DNA of 64,000 nt from the NCBI RefSeq assembly GCF_017302985.1, contig NZ_JAFIMU010000004.1:697001-761000 (forward strand). The letters are read 5' to 3'. Numbering within the stretch: the first letter of the stretch is position 1; the number at the start of each line of letters is the position of its first letter. The position numbers and the translations under genes are program-made. Shown in pieces: positions 29,959 to 39,454 of the stretch. Under the pieces are notes generated by a model. That model saw only the letters and a list, made by a program, of their open reading frames with translations, searched no databases and was not told where the DNA came from. Origin of the DNA: Corallococcus macrosporus. Its GTDB lineage: Bacteria > Myxococcota > Myxococcia > Myxococcales > Myxococcaceae.

Positions 29959-31305
29959 TCAGGGGGCCGTCAGCCCCTTGAACAGGAAGCCGTCATCGAA
30001 CCCGCGTGAGACGTAATCCGTGGTGCCCAGGCGCAGGGTGCCGGAGAAGCTCCCCGCCCCCACGAACTCGCCCTGCTTGTTCACCGCCACGTCCGTGAAG
30101 TACGGGCGCCCGGTCGAGGAGAATGTGCGGCGCCAGTGCTGCTGCCCCTGGATGCGCTCCAGCCTCGCGGTGAAGAGCGTGTAGCCCGCGGACGAATCCA
30201 CCGCGGTGGCGGCGCCCCCCACCACCACGCTGTCGTCCTCGCCCATGGCGACCGCGCCCACGGGCTGCGGGTAGCTGTGCGCCCAGCGCTCCTCACCGGC
30301 CAGGGTCCACGCGGCGACGAAGCCCACATTGCCGTCGGCGGGCTTCGGAAAGTCCTGCCCCGCGAACGTGAAGGCGTCGTTGATCTGCCCTCCCGCCACC
30401 ACGCGGTTGCCCTGCACCGCCACGCCGAGCGCGCCGCCGCTCGCGTTCACCAGCGACCGCGTCCAGACCACCGTGCCCGTGGGATGGACCTTCCAGACCT
30501 GCGGGTCGGGGTAGTGGATGCCCGCGAAGTAGAAGGCATCCGTTTCATCCACGGCGACGCTGGAGCCGCTGCCCAGGTTCCACTGCTCGCGCACGGTCCA
30601 CTGCGGCATGCCGGCGGCGTTGAACTTCGTGAGGAAGGCGGTCCGGACGTCCGACACCATGGAGGAGTTGGGGCCCAGGCCGAAGTCCACCGTGAGGTAG
30701 GCGCTGCCCGTCAGGCCGATGGCGTCCTGTGAGTCGGTGACCAGGCCCCCCATCGTGATGTTGCCCGTGAAGTGCCGGGCCCACTGGAACTGCCCCGTCT
30801 TGTGCAGCTTCAGCAGGAAATCACCCGCGGGCCGCGTTCCTCCGCCCAGGTCGATGGACCCGCTCGAGCTCCCGGCGATGACGACGTTGCGCTCGCGGTC
30901 CACCGTGAGCGCCGACGCGCCGACGAAGCTCTGTCCCCCGGGGGGGGGCGCGACCTCGAAGGAGCGGGTCCACAGCAGCGCGCCGGCCGTCGTGTACTTC
31001 GCCACCGCGAAGCCATGGCTGTCTGGGTTCCCCGACCCGACGGGGCCCGCGCCCAGGTCCACGCTGCCCTGATAGTTGAGCAGCGCAAGGATGTTGCCGT
31101 CGCGGTCGAAGGCCACCGCACTGGCCTGATCGGACCTGGAGGAGCCCAGGTGCTTCACCCAGACGAAGTCACCCCCCGAGAGCTCCGCTTCCCGTGCGCG
31201 CGGGGATGCCTCGGGTGCCTCCACGGGGCCGCACCCGGCGAGCGCCACCGCCAGCGCGACGCTCCAGAGAAGCCGCCCACCCATCCAGCCGTGTGTCATT
31301 CCCAT
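29959..31305 (-). CDS. Lipoprotein with SBBP-like beta-propeller repeats
   Basis: A lipoprotein of about 448 residues (lipobox VALAGC). The body is made of repeats of the type AVAFDRDGNILAL...GFAVAKYTTAGALLWTRSF, as in the SBBP beta-propeller proteins common in myxobacteria. It is exported and surface or outer-membrane bound, with unknown function. ATGs at 31305 and 31299 and a GTG at 31311 are possible starts. Confidence 0.75.
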   Translation of the reverse strand: MGMTHGWMGGRLLWSVALAVALAGCGPVEAPEASPRAREAELSGGDFVWVKHLGSSRSDQASAVAFDRDGNILALLNYQGSVDLGAGPVGSGNPDSHGFAVAKYTTAGALLWTRSFEVAPPPGGQSFVGASALTVDRERNVVIAGSSSGSIDLGGGTRPAGDFLLKLHKTGQFQWARHFTGNITMGGLVTDSQDAIGLTGSAYLTVDFGLGPNSSMVSDVRTAFLTKFNAAGMPQWTVREQWNLGSGSSVAVDETDAFYFAGIHYPDPQVWKVHPTGTVVWTRSLVNASGGALGVAVQGNRVVAGGQINDAFTFAGQDFPKPADGNVGFVAAWTLAGEERWAHSYPQPVGAVAMGEDDSVVVGGAATAVDSSAGYTLFTARLERIQGQQHWRRTFSSTGRPYFTDVAVNKQGEFVGAGSFSGTLRLGTTDYVSRGFDDGFLFKGLTAP

Positions 31306-31410
31306 GCGCACCCCGCTGTGTCCTCAAAGACAGACAGTGGGAGTTAGGAATGACGCGGAGTTCGGGACACTGCCCCGGGGGGCAGTAGGGTTTTGGAATT
31401 TGAACAGTCT

Positions 31411-32418
31411 TTAGCGGCCGGAGAGCAGCTCCGTGCTGAAGGAGAAGCCGCCCAGGAGGTAGGGCATGGCGTTCACGCGGTTCTCATGCTTGAGGTACCA
31501 GCCGGCGATGAGCAGCACGGTGGGCCGGGTCATGACGCCGCCCGGCTTCGTGTCAAAGGCATACGCGACGAGCGGCCCCACGCGGACGTGCTGGTTGGTG
31601 GGCAGGCTGCGCCCGGGCAGCGGCTCCACCGCGGAGGTGTCTTCGCTGTAGCGGGGCCACACCGCGGACAGCCGGGCGCCCAGGGTCCACTTCCCCGCGA
31701 GCCAGAGCAGGTCCGTGTCGTTGGCCAGCACCCAGCCCTTGCCGGGCACCAGCGTGTCCAGCGTCGGGTCGTAGAACGTGCCGTTCGCTCCGCCGCCGCG
31801 CAGCGCCACGTTCCAGTACTCGATGGCCAGCTTCGTGCGCAGCGCCACGGACTTCACCTTCGCCTGGAGCATGGGCTCCACGAAGAAGTGGTGGCCGGAG
31901 GTGCCGTAGGCCGCGTCGTTGGTCGCGCTGCGCAGGTCGTCGTCGTAGGGCTGGAAGGAGTCCGGATAGGACTGGACGCTGCCGAAGGTGCCGAAGAACT
32001 GGACGTACTCGTAGCCGGCGCGGAGGTTGAACATCGCCACCGGTTGCAGCTCCACCACGGGCCCCAGCTTGAAGAACGCGGGGCTCAGCTTGAGGCTCGC
32101 GCCGGCGCTGGCGTACGTGTCACGCAGCAGCATGGAGGGGCTGTCGAAGAGGCGCTTCTGGTAGACGAGCCGGTTCTGCGACTCGAGCCCCAGCGGGTTG
32201 TAGCGGACCACGTTGAGCGTGGTGAAGAAGACGCGGCGCTCGGGCAGGGGCGGCTGTACCGGGGGCGGCACGTCCTCCGTGATGGGAGGCTGGGGCTGCT
32301 GCGCGGCCACGGGCGCGCCCAGGCCCAGGAGCGCGAGCAGCGCGGCGCGCGTGAGCCCCTTCGACAGGGAGGGGGAGCGGACAGACGTCGGGCGCTGCGG
32401 GGACTCGTTCGCGGGCAT
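31411..32418 (-). CDS. Predicted outer-membrane beta-barrel protein, unknown function
   Basis: A 335-residue protein with a signal peptide ending in PVAAQ and a GGA ribosome site before the ATG. The body consists of alternating hydrophobic/polar strands with aromatic girdle residues (RAGYEYVQFFGTFG, LAIEYWNVALRGG, FSFSTELLSGR), suggesting an outer-membrane barrel. It follows a porin gene on the same strand. Confidence 0.65.
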   Translation of the reverse strand: MPANESPQRPTSVRSPSLSKGLTRAALLALLGLGAPVAAQQPQPPITEDVPPPVQPPLPERRVFFTTLNVVRYNPLGLESQNRLVYQKRLFDSPSMLLRDTYASAGASLKLSPAFFKLGPVVELQPVAMFNLRAGYEYVQFFGTFGSVQSYPDSFQPYDDDLRSATNDAAYGTSGHHFFVEPMLQAKVKSVALRTKLAIEYWNVALRGGGANGTFYDPTLDTLVPGKGWVLANDTDLLWLAGKWTLGARLSAVWPRYSEDTSAVEPLPGRSLPTNQHVRVGPLVAYAFDTKPGGVMTRPTVLLIAGWYLKHENRVNAMPYLLGGFSFSTELLSGR

Positions 32419-32579
32419 GCGTCCTCTCGGCGGGAGTCCGCGGAAGAAGGCCCCCGGGCAAGGGCCCCTCCTTCGCGGGCAGCGGGAGCGTCGTGCACCT
32501 GACGCGCTCGCTTCAAGACGCACCAGGACGAAGCCGGGGTGACACCGGGCGTCACCGGGCATTGCCGGGCCCGGGGGCT

Positions 32580-33860
32580 TCAGAACGTGAGCTGGAAGCG
32601 GGACAGGAGGGCGTTCTCGGGGGCGCGGTCGCCGTCCGGGGCGCCGCCCTCGTAGTTCGTGCGGTGGAAGTTCAGGGCGAATCTCACGCGCCGGTTGAAG
32701 GCGAAGGTGGTGGCCACGCCGAAGCCCTTCGCGCCCGTCACCGACCGCGCGGGGTTGGCGAAGCGGGGGAAGGCGGCGTCGTCCACGTCCAGCGCGTGGT
32801 AGCGCGCCGCCACCTCCAGCGCGCCGCCCTGGAGCGTCTTCGGGTCGAAGGGCTTCGCCGGCCGGGCGCCCTCGAAGGAGGCCTTCCCGCCAAACACCCA
32901 CGACACCGCCGTCTGCCACGCATGGTGGCGCAGCCGCGCGCGCCCATCCGCGACCTGGACCTCCTGCGACGAGCGCACGTACTCCGCGAGGATGCCGAAG
33001 GAGCCCAGGTAGAAGTGGCCCTGGGGCGAGAAGCGCAGGTGCTGGCCGTGCGCGGTGACCGTCTCTCCGGTGTCCGCGTTGCTCAGGTAGCTGAAGATGA
33101 CCTGCTGGCCCGGGCTGCGCCAGGGCGCGAGGCCGGTGTTGGTGGCCGTGCCGAACTGGAGGCCGCGCGTCACCGCGACGCCCAGCCCCAGCGCCTGGAG
33201 GAAGGACGGCTCGCGCCCCTTGAAGGGCAGGGCGAAGACGCGGGCGACCAGGTCGAAGCTGTCATCGGTGTTGGCGTCGGTGCTGGCGCCGTCGGGGTCG
33301 CCGTTCACCACCGCCAGCGAGTACTGCCACCGGCCGCCTTCGCCCTCGCCGTGCAGCTCCAGGCCCTCGTCGCGGTTGGGGACCAGGTCCACCGTGAGCG
33401 AGCGCTCGATGAAGGGGTTGTCCATGTCGGACTGGAGCAGCTCCAGCCCGAACGGCGTCTTGAACCGGCCCGCGCGCAGGCGGACCCATTCTCCCGGACG
33501 GAAGTCGAGGTACGCGTCCTGGATGATGGACTGCCCCAGGCCGAAGTCCGGCATGAAGCGGAAGTCGATGAAGCCGAAGAGCGTCCCGTCCAGGATGGGG
33601 CGCATGCGCCGCACGATGAACGTGTTGGTGCCGGTGCGGTCCGGGTCCTCCAGGAAGAAGCGCCCGTCGCCCTGGAGCTGCCCGCGCAGCTTGAGCACGA
33701 AGGCCTTGTCCGCGGACGACAGCGTGAAGCCCTCTTCCGACGCCTGGATGACCGGCGGCTCCGAGGCCTTCGGAGGTTCCGGGGCCTGGGCCCGCGCCTG
33801 GGGTGAAGCGAACAGCAGGCCCGTGGCGGCGACGAGGGCGGCGGTGGAGGAGGCGGACAC
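32580..33860 (-). CDS. Porin of the OprO/OprP (phosphate-selective) family
   Basis: A 426-residue protein with a signal peptide (to ASPQARA), then an OprO/P-type beginning (FVLKLRGQLQGDGRFFLEDP) and LRAGRFKTPFGLE, the family's characteristic segment. It ends in Phe (SRFQLTF), as outer-membrane proteins usually do. It forms a trimeric anion or general diffusion pore. It initiates at GTG with AAGAGG upstream. Real phosphate selectivity cannot be judged. Confidence 0.85.
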   Translation of the reverse strand: MSASSTAALVAATGLLFASPQARAQAPEPPKASEPPVIQASEEGFTLSSADKAFVLKLRGQLQGDGRFFLEDPDRTGTNTFIVRRMRPILDGTLFGFIDFRFMPDFGLGQSIIQDAYLDFRPGEWVRLRAGRFKTPFGLELLQSDMDNPFIERSLTVDLVPNRDEGLELHGEGEGGRWQYSLAVVNGDPDGASTDANTDDSFDLVARVFALPFKGREPSFLQALGLGVAVTRGLQFGTATNTGLAPWRSPGQQVIFSYLSNADTGETVTAHGQHLRFSPQGHFYLGSFGILAEYVRSSQEVQVADGRARLRHHAWQTAVSWVFGGKASFEGARPAKPFDPKTLQGGALEVAARYHALDVDDAAFPRFANPARSVTGAKGFGVATTFAFNRRVRFALNFHRTNYEGGAPDGDRAPENALLSRFQLTF

Positions 33861-34043
33861 TCGGGGACCTCTTGAGGGAGGGACGGGCGCCAGGGGGCGG
33901 GAGCGCCCCGCGCCGCGAGGGCGTGACCGGGAAGCGGGCAGGCACGTTGGGGACGGGAAAGTCCTGCTGTCAAGAATCGCAGGGAAGACCTGTTGTCACC
34001 TTCACTTGCCGGATCCGGGGCGGTCTGGTTCATGCTGGGTGGC

Positions 34044-34997
34044 ATGTCCGTGACCCGACCCCGCGCCGCATCGATGTACGTCGACCTGGACCGCGACGCG
34101 TGGCGCGAGCTCCGGGACTCCACGCCGATGACGTTGACGGCGGAGGAGGTGGAGAAGCTGCGGGGCCTGGGGGACCGGCTGGACATCCACGAGGTGGAGG
34201 ACGTCTACCTGCCGCTGTCGCGCCTCCTGCACCTGCAGGTGGCGTCGGCGCAGTCGCTGTGGGCGGCGCAGCAGGCGTTCATGGGGCACTCGGTGCGCAA
34301 GGTGCCGTTCATCATCGCCGTGGCGGGCAGCGTGGCGGTGGGCAAGAGCACCACGTCGCGCATCCTCCAGGCGCTCCTGGCGCGCTGGCCGGATCATCCG
34401 CGCGTGGCGCTGGTGACGACGGACGGGTTCCTGCATCCCAACCGGGTGCTCGCCGAGCGGGGCATCATGAACCGCAAGGGCTTTCCGGAGAGCTATGACC
34501 GGCGCGCGCTGGTGCGCTTCCTGGCGGAGCTGAAAGCGGGGCGCGAGGAGGTGACGGCGCCGGTGTACTCGCACCTCGTCTACGACATCGTGCCGGAGGA
34601 GGCGCAGTCCATCCGGCAGCCGGACATCCTCATCCTGGAGGGGCTCAACGTCCTGCAGACGGGGCCGGTGGAGGGCGGGCGGCTGCCGCAGACGTTCCTG
34701 TCGGACTTCTTCGACTTCTCCATCTACGTGGACGCGACCGAGACGGACATCCGCCACTGGTACGTGGAGCGCTTCCTTCACCTGTGGGAGACGGCGTTCC
34801 GCGACGAGCGCTCCTTCTTCCGGCGCTTCTCGGAGCTGACGCGCGAGCAGGCCATCGCGCGGGCCGCGTCGGTGTGGGCGGAGATCAACGGGCCCAACCT
34901 GGCGGAGAACATCGCGCCCACGCGCTCCCGGGCGCGGCTCATCCTGGTGAAGGGCAGCGACCACAAGGTCCGCCGCGTGCGGATGCGCAAGCTGTAG
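34044..34997 (+). CDS. coaA: Pantothenate kinase, type I
   Basis: A 317-residue CoaA of usual length. The P-loop is GSVAVGKST (95-103), followed by the family motifs [28 protein letters not shown] and ILEGLNVLQ. It phosphorylates pantothenate with ATP, the first committed step of coenzyme A synthesis. The ATG at 34044 starts [15 protein letters not shown]. It is followed 16 bp later by a cysteine synthase-family gene; cysteine is also consumed in CoA synthesis, so the linkage may be functional. Confidence 0.93.
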   Translation: MSVTRPRAASMYVDLDRDAWRELRDSTPMTLTAEEVEKLRGLGDRLDIHEVEDVYLPLSRLLHLQVASAQSLWAAQQAFMGHSVRKVPFIIAVAGSVAVGKSTTSRILQALLARWPDHPRVALVTTDGFLHPNRVLAERGIMNRKGFPESYDRRALVRFLAELKAGREEVTAPVYSHLVYDIVPEEAQSIRQPDILILEGLNVLQTGPVEGGRLPQTFLSDFFDFSIYVDATETDIRHWYVERFLHLWETAFRDERSFFRRFSELTREQAIARAASVWAEINGPNLAENIAPTRSRARLILVKGSDHKVRRVRMRKL

Positions 34998-35013
34998 TCG
35001 AGGGAGGACGGAC

Positions 35014-36006
35014 ATGGCGCCACGAATGGGTTCGCTCTGGGACGCGGTGGGGAACACGCCGCTCTTGCGCATCGGCTCGCTCAGTCGCCAGACGGGTTGC
35101 GACATCGTCGCCAAGGCGGAGTTCATGAACCCGGGCGGCAGCATCAAGGACCGGGCCGCGAAGGGGATGATCCGCCGAGCCGAGGAAACAGGGCAGCTCA
35201 AGCCCGGCGGCACGATTGTCGAAGGCACCGCGGGCAACACGGGCATCGGCCTGGGGTTGCTGGGGCGCGAGCGGGGCTACCGCGTGGTGGTGACGATGCC
35301 GGACAACCAGGCGCGCGAGAAGTACGAGCTCCTGGAGGCCATGGGCGTGGAGGTGCGGCGGGTGCCTGCGGTGCCCTTCTCCAATCCCTCGCATTTCTTC
35401 CACCAGGCGCGGGTGCTGGCGGAGGCGAACGGCTGGGCGTGGATGAACCAGTTCGAGAACACGGCGAACGGCGACTTCCACTACGAGACGACGGGGCCTG
35501 AAATCTGGGAGCAGGCGGAAGGCAAGGTGGACGTGCTGGTGGCGGCGGTGGGCAGCGGCGGCACGCTGTCCGGGACGAGCCGCTACCTGAAGGAGAAGAA
35601 CCCGGCCCTGCGCGTGGTGTTGGTGGACCCGCCGGGGTCGGGTCTCTACTGCCAGGTGCGCACGGGGAAGATGGAGACGGTGGGAAGCTCCATCACGGAA
35701 GGCATTGGCATCATGCGGCTGACGGAGAACTTCCGGCAGGCGCGAGTGGACGAAGCCATGCGCCTGGAGGACCCGGACATGCTGGACATGCTCTACCACC
35801 TGGCGCGCGAGGACGCGCTGGTGGTGGGCACCTCCGCGGCCCTGAACGTGAGGGCCGCGTGGGAGGTGGCGCGCAAGCACCAGGGGCAGGGCCTGCGCAT
35901 CGTCACGTTCCTGTGCGACCACGGCAGCCGCTACGCCTCCAAGGTGTTCAACCCGGAGTTCCTCGCGTCGAAGCAGCTCACGGTGAAGCCGCTGCCAGCG
36001 GAGTGA
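35014..36006 (+). CDS. PLP-dependent cysteine synthase-family enzyme
   Basis: A 330-residue fold-type II PLP enzyme. The Schiff-base Lys is in NPGGSIKDRA (Lys45), and the substrate loop is EGTAGNTGIGLG. The phosphate-binding GSGGTLSG is present. It probably makes cysteine from O-acetylserine and sulfide, but the TAGNTG loop differs from the TSGNTG of standard CysK, so the acceptor or donor may differ. A good GGGAGGA precedes the ATG. It converges, 3 bp apart, with the nuclease-like gene. Confidence 0.85.
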   Translation: MAPRMGSLWDAVGNTPLLRIGSLSRQTGCDIVAKAEFMNPGGSIKDRAAKGMIRRAEETGQLKPGGTIVEGTAGNTGIGLGLLGRERGYRVVVTMPDNQAREKYELLEAMGVEVRRVPAVPFSNPSHFFHQARVLAEANGWAWMNQFENTANGDFHYETTGPEIWEQAEGKVDVLVAAVGSGGTLSGTSRYLKEKNPALRVVLVDPPGSGLYCQVRTGKMETVGSSITEGIGIMRLTENFRQARVDEAMRLEDPDMLDMLYHLAREDALVVGTSAALNVRAAWEVARKHQGQGLRIVTFLCDHGSRYASKVFNPEFLASKQLTVKPLPAE

Positions 36007-36009
36007 GGC

Positions 36010-37284
36010 CTACTGGCTGGCGACGACCTTGAGGGTGGGCTCCACGGGAGACTCCTCCTTGGCGGTGAGGGACAGCTCCAGGCTGCGGGCGACCAGCGCC
36101 TTGAGCGCCCACACCTCGGGAATCGACTGGATGTAGACCCGGCTCACGCCGAAGGCCGAGGGGGACGCTTCGACCTCGAAGCCCGCCGCGAGCGTCTTCG
36201 CTTCGTCGACGGGAACCCAGGTGGCAAGGCTCTTGCGTTTGCCATTGCCGAAGAAGCGCACGAACCACTTCGTGGGTTTCTTGAAGGACACGTTGAAGTA
36301 GCTCGCGGTGTCCCGGTAGAGGACGTCCTCCGCCGCGTGGCCGTTCTTGGTGCAGATGTCCCGGATGACGCCGAAGAAGGACAGCTCCTCCTCGGTGGTC
36401 TCCACGGCAGGGCGTCCCTTGTCGTCGCTCAGGGCGCGCGGCTCCGTGTCGAAGGGCCTGGCGCTCTCGGCCTTCACCACGTTGGGGCCTTCCTTGGCGG
36501 CGGAGGGCTCCACGCCTTCGTTCAGCCGCTGGATGCGCTCCTTGAGCTTGTCGAGGAAGTCATCCCCCATGACCCGGAGGAGGGTGGGCTCGATGGCCTC
36601 CTTCGCGACCTCCGCGAGGCGCTCCATCACGGCGGTCGTCCGCTTCCCCTTGTAGATGTCCTCGGTGAGCCACTTGAGGAAGCCCTCGTGCTCGCCGGGT
36701 GATTTCAGGGCCGCGGACAGCTTGTCGATCATCCCCTGGCGGTAGCGGCTGTTCTCCGCGTCGGTGATGAGCGTCGTGGCGTTGAAGGATTCGCGGCTGA
36801 ACTTGGAGAGGAACTTGGCGACCTTGGCCCAGTCCGACTTCGTGTCCTCCAGGGAGAACGTGAAGAAGGGCTCCGGGTCCATGACGTTGGGGTTTTCCAG
36901 GTCACCGAAGAACAGGTAGTGGCACCCGTCCGTGATGATGCCGAAGTGGAGCTCCGGGAGCTGGGAGAGGTAGCGGGCCAGTTGCTGGGCGCGTGACTTG
37001 AGGTCCGTGCCAAGGGGTTTGGTCTCGATGACGATGAGAGGCTTCAGCCCCGTCTGGTCGAAGATGGCGAAGTCCATCCGGTCCGGGAGTTTCTTGCCGT
37101 CGCCCTGGACGAAGTCCGCCGAGTACTCAAGACGCACCTCCCGCGGAAGCCCGGGGTCGTAGCCAAGCAACCGGATGAAGGGGACCACCAGCGCCTGCTT
37201 GGCGGTCTCTTCGTTGGTGATGAAGTTCTTGGAGTCCTGATAGCGCTTGACCAACTCCAGCAATTGATTCGCATCCACGGTCAT
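36010..37284 (-). CDS. PD-(D/E)XK nuclease-domain protein (type I R subunit N-terminus-like)
   Basis: A 424-residue protein. The N-terminal part (about 25-130) resembles the nuclease domain of type I restriction R subunits: ETAKQALVVPFIRLLGYDP, then Asp71 and Glu87-x-Lys89 in RMDFAIFD...LIVIETKPLG, the PD-(D/E)XK core. The remainder lacks helicase motifs; the middle is helical and the C terminus contains a compact domain (FNVSFKKPTKWFVRFFG). No methylase or specificity subunit is next to it. Role unknown; a stand-alone defence or repair nuclease is possible. Confidence 0.65.
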   Translation of the reverse strand: MTVDANQLLELVKRYQDSKNFITNEETAKQALVVPFIRLLGYDPGLPREVRLEYSADFVQGDGKKLPDRMDFAIFDQTGLKPLIVIETKPLGTDLKSRAQQLARYLSQLPELHFGIITDGCHYLFFGDLENPNVMDPEPFFTFSLEDTKSDWAKVAKFLSKFSRESFNATTLITDAENSRYRQGMIDKLSAALKSPGEHEGFLKWLTEDIYKGKRTTAVMERLAEVAKEAIEPTLLRVMGDDFLDKLKERIQRLNEGVEPSAAKEGPNVVKAESARPFDTEPRALSDDKGRPAVETTEEELSFFGVIRDICTKNGHAAEDVLYRDTASYFNVSFKKPTKWFVRFFGNGKRKSLATWVPVDEAKTLAAGFEVEASPSAFGVSRVYIQSIPEVWALKALVARSLELSLTAKEESPVEPTLKVVASQ

Positions 37285-37399
37285 TCCCCCCAGCAACCCG
37301 TCAAAGGCGGGCTCCGGGAACAACAATCCTGGGCAGCGTCCTTGTCCATACCTCCTTCGAGTGAGGTAGCGCCTCAGCGGAACGACTGACCGAAACGGC

Positions 37400-38584
37400 T
37401 CAGACCGAGGCAGGGTCCGTTCCGCAGGGTACGTCGCATTGTGCTACGCAGTTTTCGCAGAGGCTGCTGTTGCTCTTCGCCGTGCTGGCCCCCGCTACGA
37501 CAGGCAACTGGCAACTCAAAGGCAGTCCGCAGGAGCAGGTGGATAAGGAGGCGGACTGGAGGCCTTCCTCTGGACTCGAATCGTCTCGACCGTCGGACGG
37601 ACTTCCCGCGGCCGCGTCCACGGCACTCCCTTCCACGCGCTCACACCCGGGCTCGCTAGACATAAGGCTCAGGGCGATTGAAGGACGCAGTTCCTCGCCG
37701 TCCGGCTTCGTGGGGCAGTCGAGGCCCCGCTTCGTCACGCAGGGGATGACCTCCAAAGCCCCTTCCTGCGCGCTGGCTGACATGGAGGCTTCGGGGAGGG
37801 AAGTCTCGGGGGATGCATGCATCCGAGGACGTGGGGCGAACGAGTCGAGCACCCGCGCATCACACGCCTTCAGCAGTAGCGGCAGTTGGTGCTGAAGCGC
37901 CTGCATGTCGCGCTCGCTCAGGGCGTGCATCGCGCACCGGGCCCACTGGCCCAGGACTTCGCCGCCCATGAAGGGCAGCAGCCGTGCCTCAATGCCCCTG
38001 AAGGCCCTTTGCAGCGATTGGATGAGGAGCAGGTGCCCGGGACGCGCAGCCACCTGGGCCGCCAGCCGCAGCAGCTCGAACTCCAGCTGGGCGCAGCGCT
38101 CTCCAGGGTGCCAGCGCGCCGCGTCCCAGAGCGCGTAGCAGACGGACTCCAACCGGCCAATCTCCGACTCGGAGGCATTCGCGCAGCAGTCGGCCAAGAG
38201 CTCCACCAGCACCTGCCGCTTGAGGCTGAAGAAACCCTCCAGCAGTCGCCGGCCCTCCTCGGAGCGCGCGGCATGCAGCGCCAGGCCCAGGTTCTCTAGC
38301 GTCAGCGTTTCGTCCAGCGCCACCGCTCGCGCCTGGCGTCCGGGGTGCTGCACCACGAGGCCTCGTGCCGCCAGCCGCCGCAGGGCCTCGCGCACCGTGC
38401 CCCGGCTCACGCCATACCAGTGGGCCATCACCCGCTCCGAGGCCAGCCGCCCGTTCCTCGGCAGGCGCCCCAGCGCGATGTCCTGCTCAATCTGCTGCTC
38501 CACATATGCCACCAGCCCCACCCTCACCATCTCCGCCGCCCTTCTCGCCGATGCTTCGCGCATCCAACCAGACGGGTCTGACAT
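37400..38584 (-). CDS. FadR/GntR-family regulator with long Cys-rich C-terminal tail
   Basis: A 394-residue protein. Residues about 28-95 form a FadR-type winged helix (RLASERVMAHWYGVSRGTVR, then a wing containing VVQHPGRQ), with Arg and Thr in the recognition helix as in E. coli FadR. Residues about 110-235 are an all-helical effector domain. The last 150 residues are low-complexity and end in a Cys-rich stretch (STCSCGLPLSC..., LCENCVAQCDVPCG) unknown to me in this family. A perfect copy of the array palindrome lies 46 bp upstream of the start. It probably represses its own promoter; targets are unknown. Confidence 0.78.
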   Translation of the reverse strand: MSDPSGWMREASARRAAEMVRVGLVAYVEQQIEQDIALGRLPRNGRLASERVMAHWYGVSRGTVREALRRLAARGLVVQHPGRQARAVALDETLTLENLGLALHAARSEEGRRLLEGFFSLKRQVLVELLADCCANASESEIGRLESVCYALWDAARWHPGERCAQLEFELLRLAAQVAARPGHLLLIQSLQRAFRGIEARLLPFMGGEVLGQWARCAMHALSERDMQALQHQLPLLLKACDARVLDSFAPRPRMHASPETSLPEASMSASAQEGALEVIPCVTKRGLDCPTKPDGEELRPSIALSLMSSEPGCERVEGSAVDAAAGSPSDGRDDSSPEEGLQSASLSTCSCGLPLSCQLPVVAGASTAKSNSSLCENCVAQCDVPCGTDPASV

Positions 38585-38594
38585 GGACGGGACG

Positions 38595-38607
38595 AACTGG
38601 GGGACCC
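38595..38607. repeat. Possible remnant of the array palindrome
   Basis: AACTGG followed directly by GGGACCC resembles the palindrome with its centre deleted, like the damaged 15th copy of the array. Weak evidence. Confidence 0.3.
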
Positions 38608-38630
38608 GCCCTCCGGCGGCGGACTCCGCG

Positions 38631-38655
38631 AACTGGTCCGACAGTCGGACCAGTT
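38631..38655. repeat. Solitary perfect copy of the 25-bp array palindrome upstream of the GntR gene
   Basis: Identical over 25 bp to the array consensus (arms AACTGGTCCGAC and its reverse complement around one A). It lies 46 bp upstream of the regulator's ATG and about 170 bp upstream of the divergent gene at 38828, a position suitable for an operator. Confidence 0.9.
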
Positions 38656-38827
38656 GGGCGACGTCGGCCCCGGCAGGGGCCTTGGCTCATGGGCTCTTCC
38701 TGTGCGCCTGTCGGGCCTGCGCGTCACCGCTCCGTTCCTGCTGAGAACTCAGGGATGCAGGGTTTATCGACGGGCTTCTGGCGCCCTGACTAGGATGCGC
38801 GCCGTCCTCTTCCTTCACGGAGCTTCG

Positions 38828-39454
38828 ATGGTGCGCACCCGGTTCGTTGGCCTCCTGGCGTTGCTGTTCGTCGTGGTCCCCTTCGTGTCGGGGGCCCAGG
38901 ATGCCGTGGCTCCGGCGGCGGTGGCCTCGGGTGACGAGGCGACGCATCAGGCGCTGCGTGCCATCAAGCAGGACATGGAGGACGCGCTCAACAAGCAGGA
39001 CCTGGACCGGTTGCTGTCGCACCTGCACCCGGACGTCGTGTTCTCCACCATGAACAACGACGTTCGCGTGGGGAAGGACGCCATCCGGGAGTACTACGCG
39101 CAGATGCTGGGCGGCCCGAACAGCGTCGTGAAGAAGGTCACGGCGAAGTTCGACGTGGATGCGCTCACGCGGCTGTATGGCAACTCGGGCGTCGCGTATG
39201 GCTCGTCCCTGGACCACTACATCCTGAGCGACGGCACGGACCTGGTCGTCAATGGCCGGTGGACCTGCACGCTGGTGAAGGAGGGCGACCGGTGGCTCAT
39301 TGCCGCGTTCCACTACTCCACCAACGTCTTCGACAACCCCCTGCTCACCAAGGTGAAGAACGCCGCCATGGGCTTCGGGGCGCTGGTCGCGGTCGCCGCG
39401 CTCGCGGCGGGTTTCTTCATCGGACGCCGGGGACGCCGGTCGGCGACGGCTTGA
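38828..39454 (+). CDS. Membrane-anchored SnoaL-like (DUF4440-type) domain protein
   Basis: A 208-residue protein: signal peptide (MVRTRFVGLLALLFVVVPFVSG), an NTF2-fold domain (about 35-165; LNKQDLDRLLSHLHPDVVFST, KDAIREYYAQML, RWTCTLVKEGDRWLIAAFHYS), a C-terminal membrane helix and RRGRR end. The topology places the domain outside the cytoplasmic membrane. Ligand and activity are unknown. GGAG sits 5 bp before the ATG. Its 3' end overlaps the convergent DUF418 gene by 38 bp. Confidence 0.75.
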   Translation: MVRTRFVGLLALLFVVVPFVSGAQDAVAPAAVASGDEATHQALRAIKQDMEDALNKQDLDRLLSHLHPDVVFSTMNNDVRVGKDAIREYYAQMLGGPNSVVKKVTAKFDVDALTRLYGNSGVAYGSSLDHYILSDGTDLVVNGRWTCTLVKEGDRWLIAAFHYSTNVFDNPLLTKVKNAAMGFGALVAVAALAAGFFIGRRGRRSATA

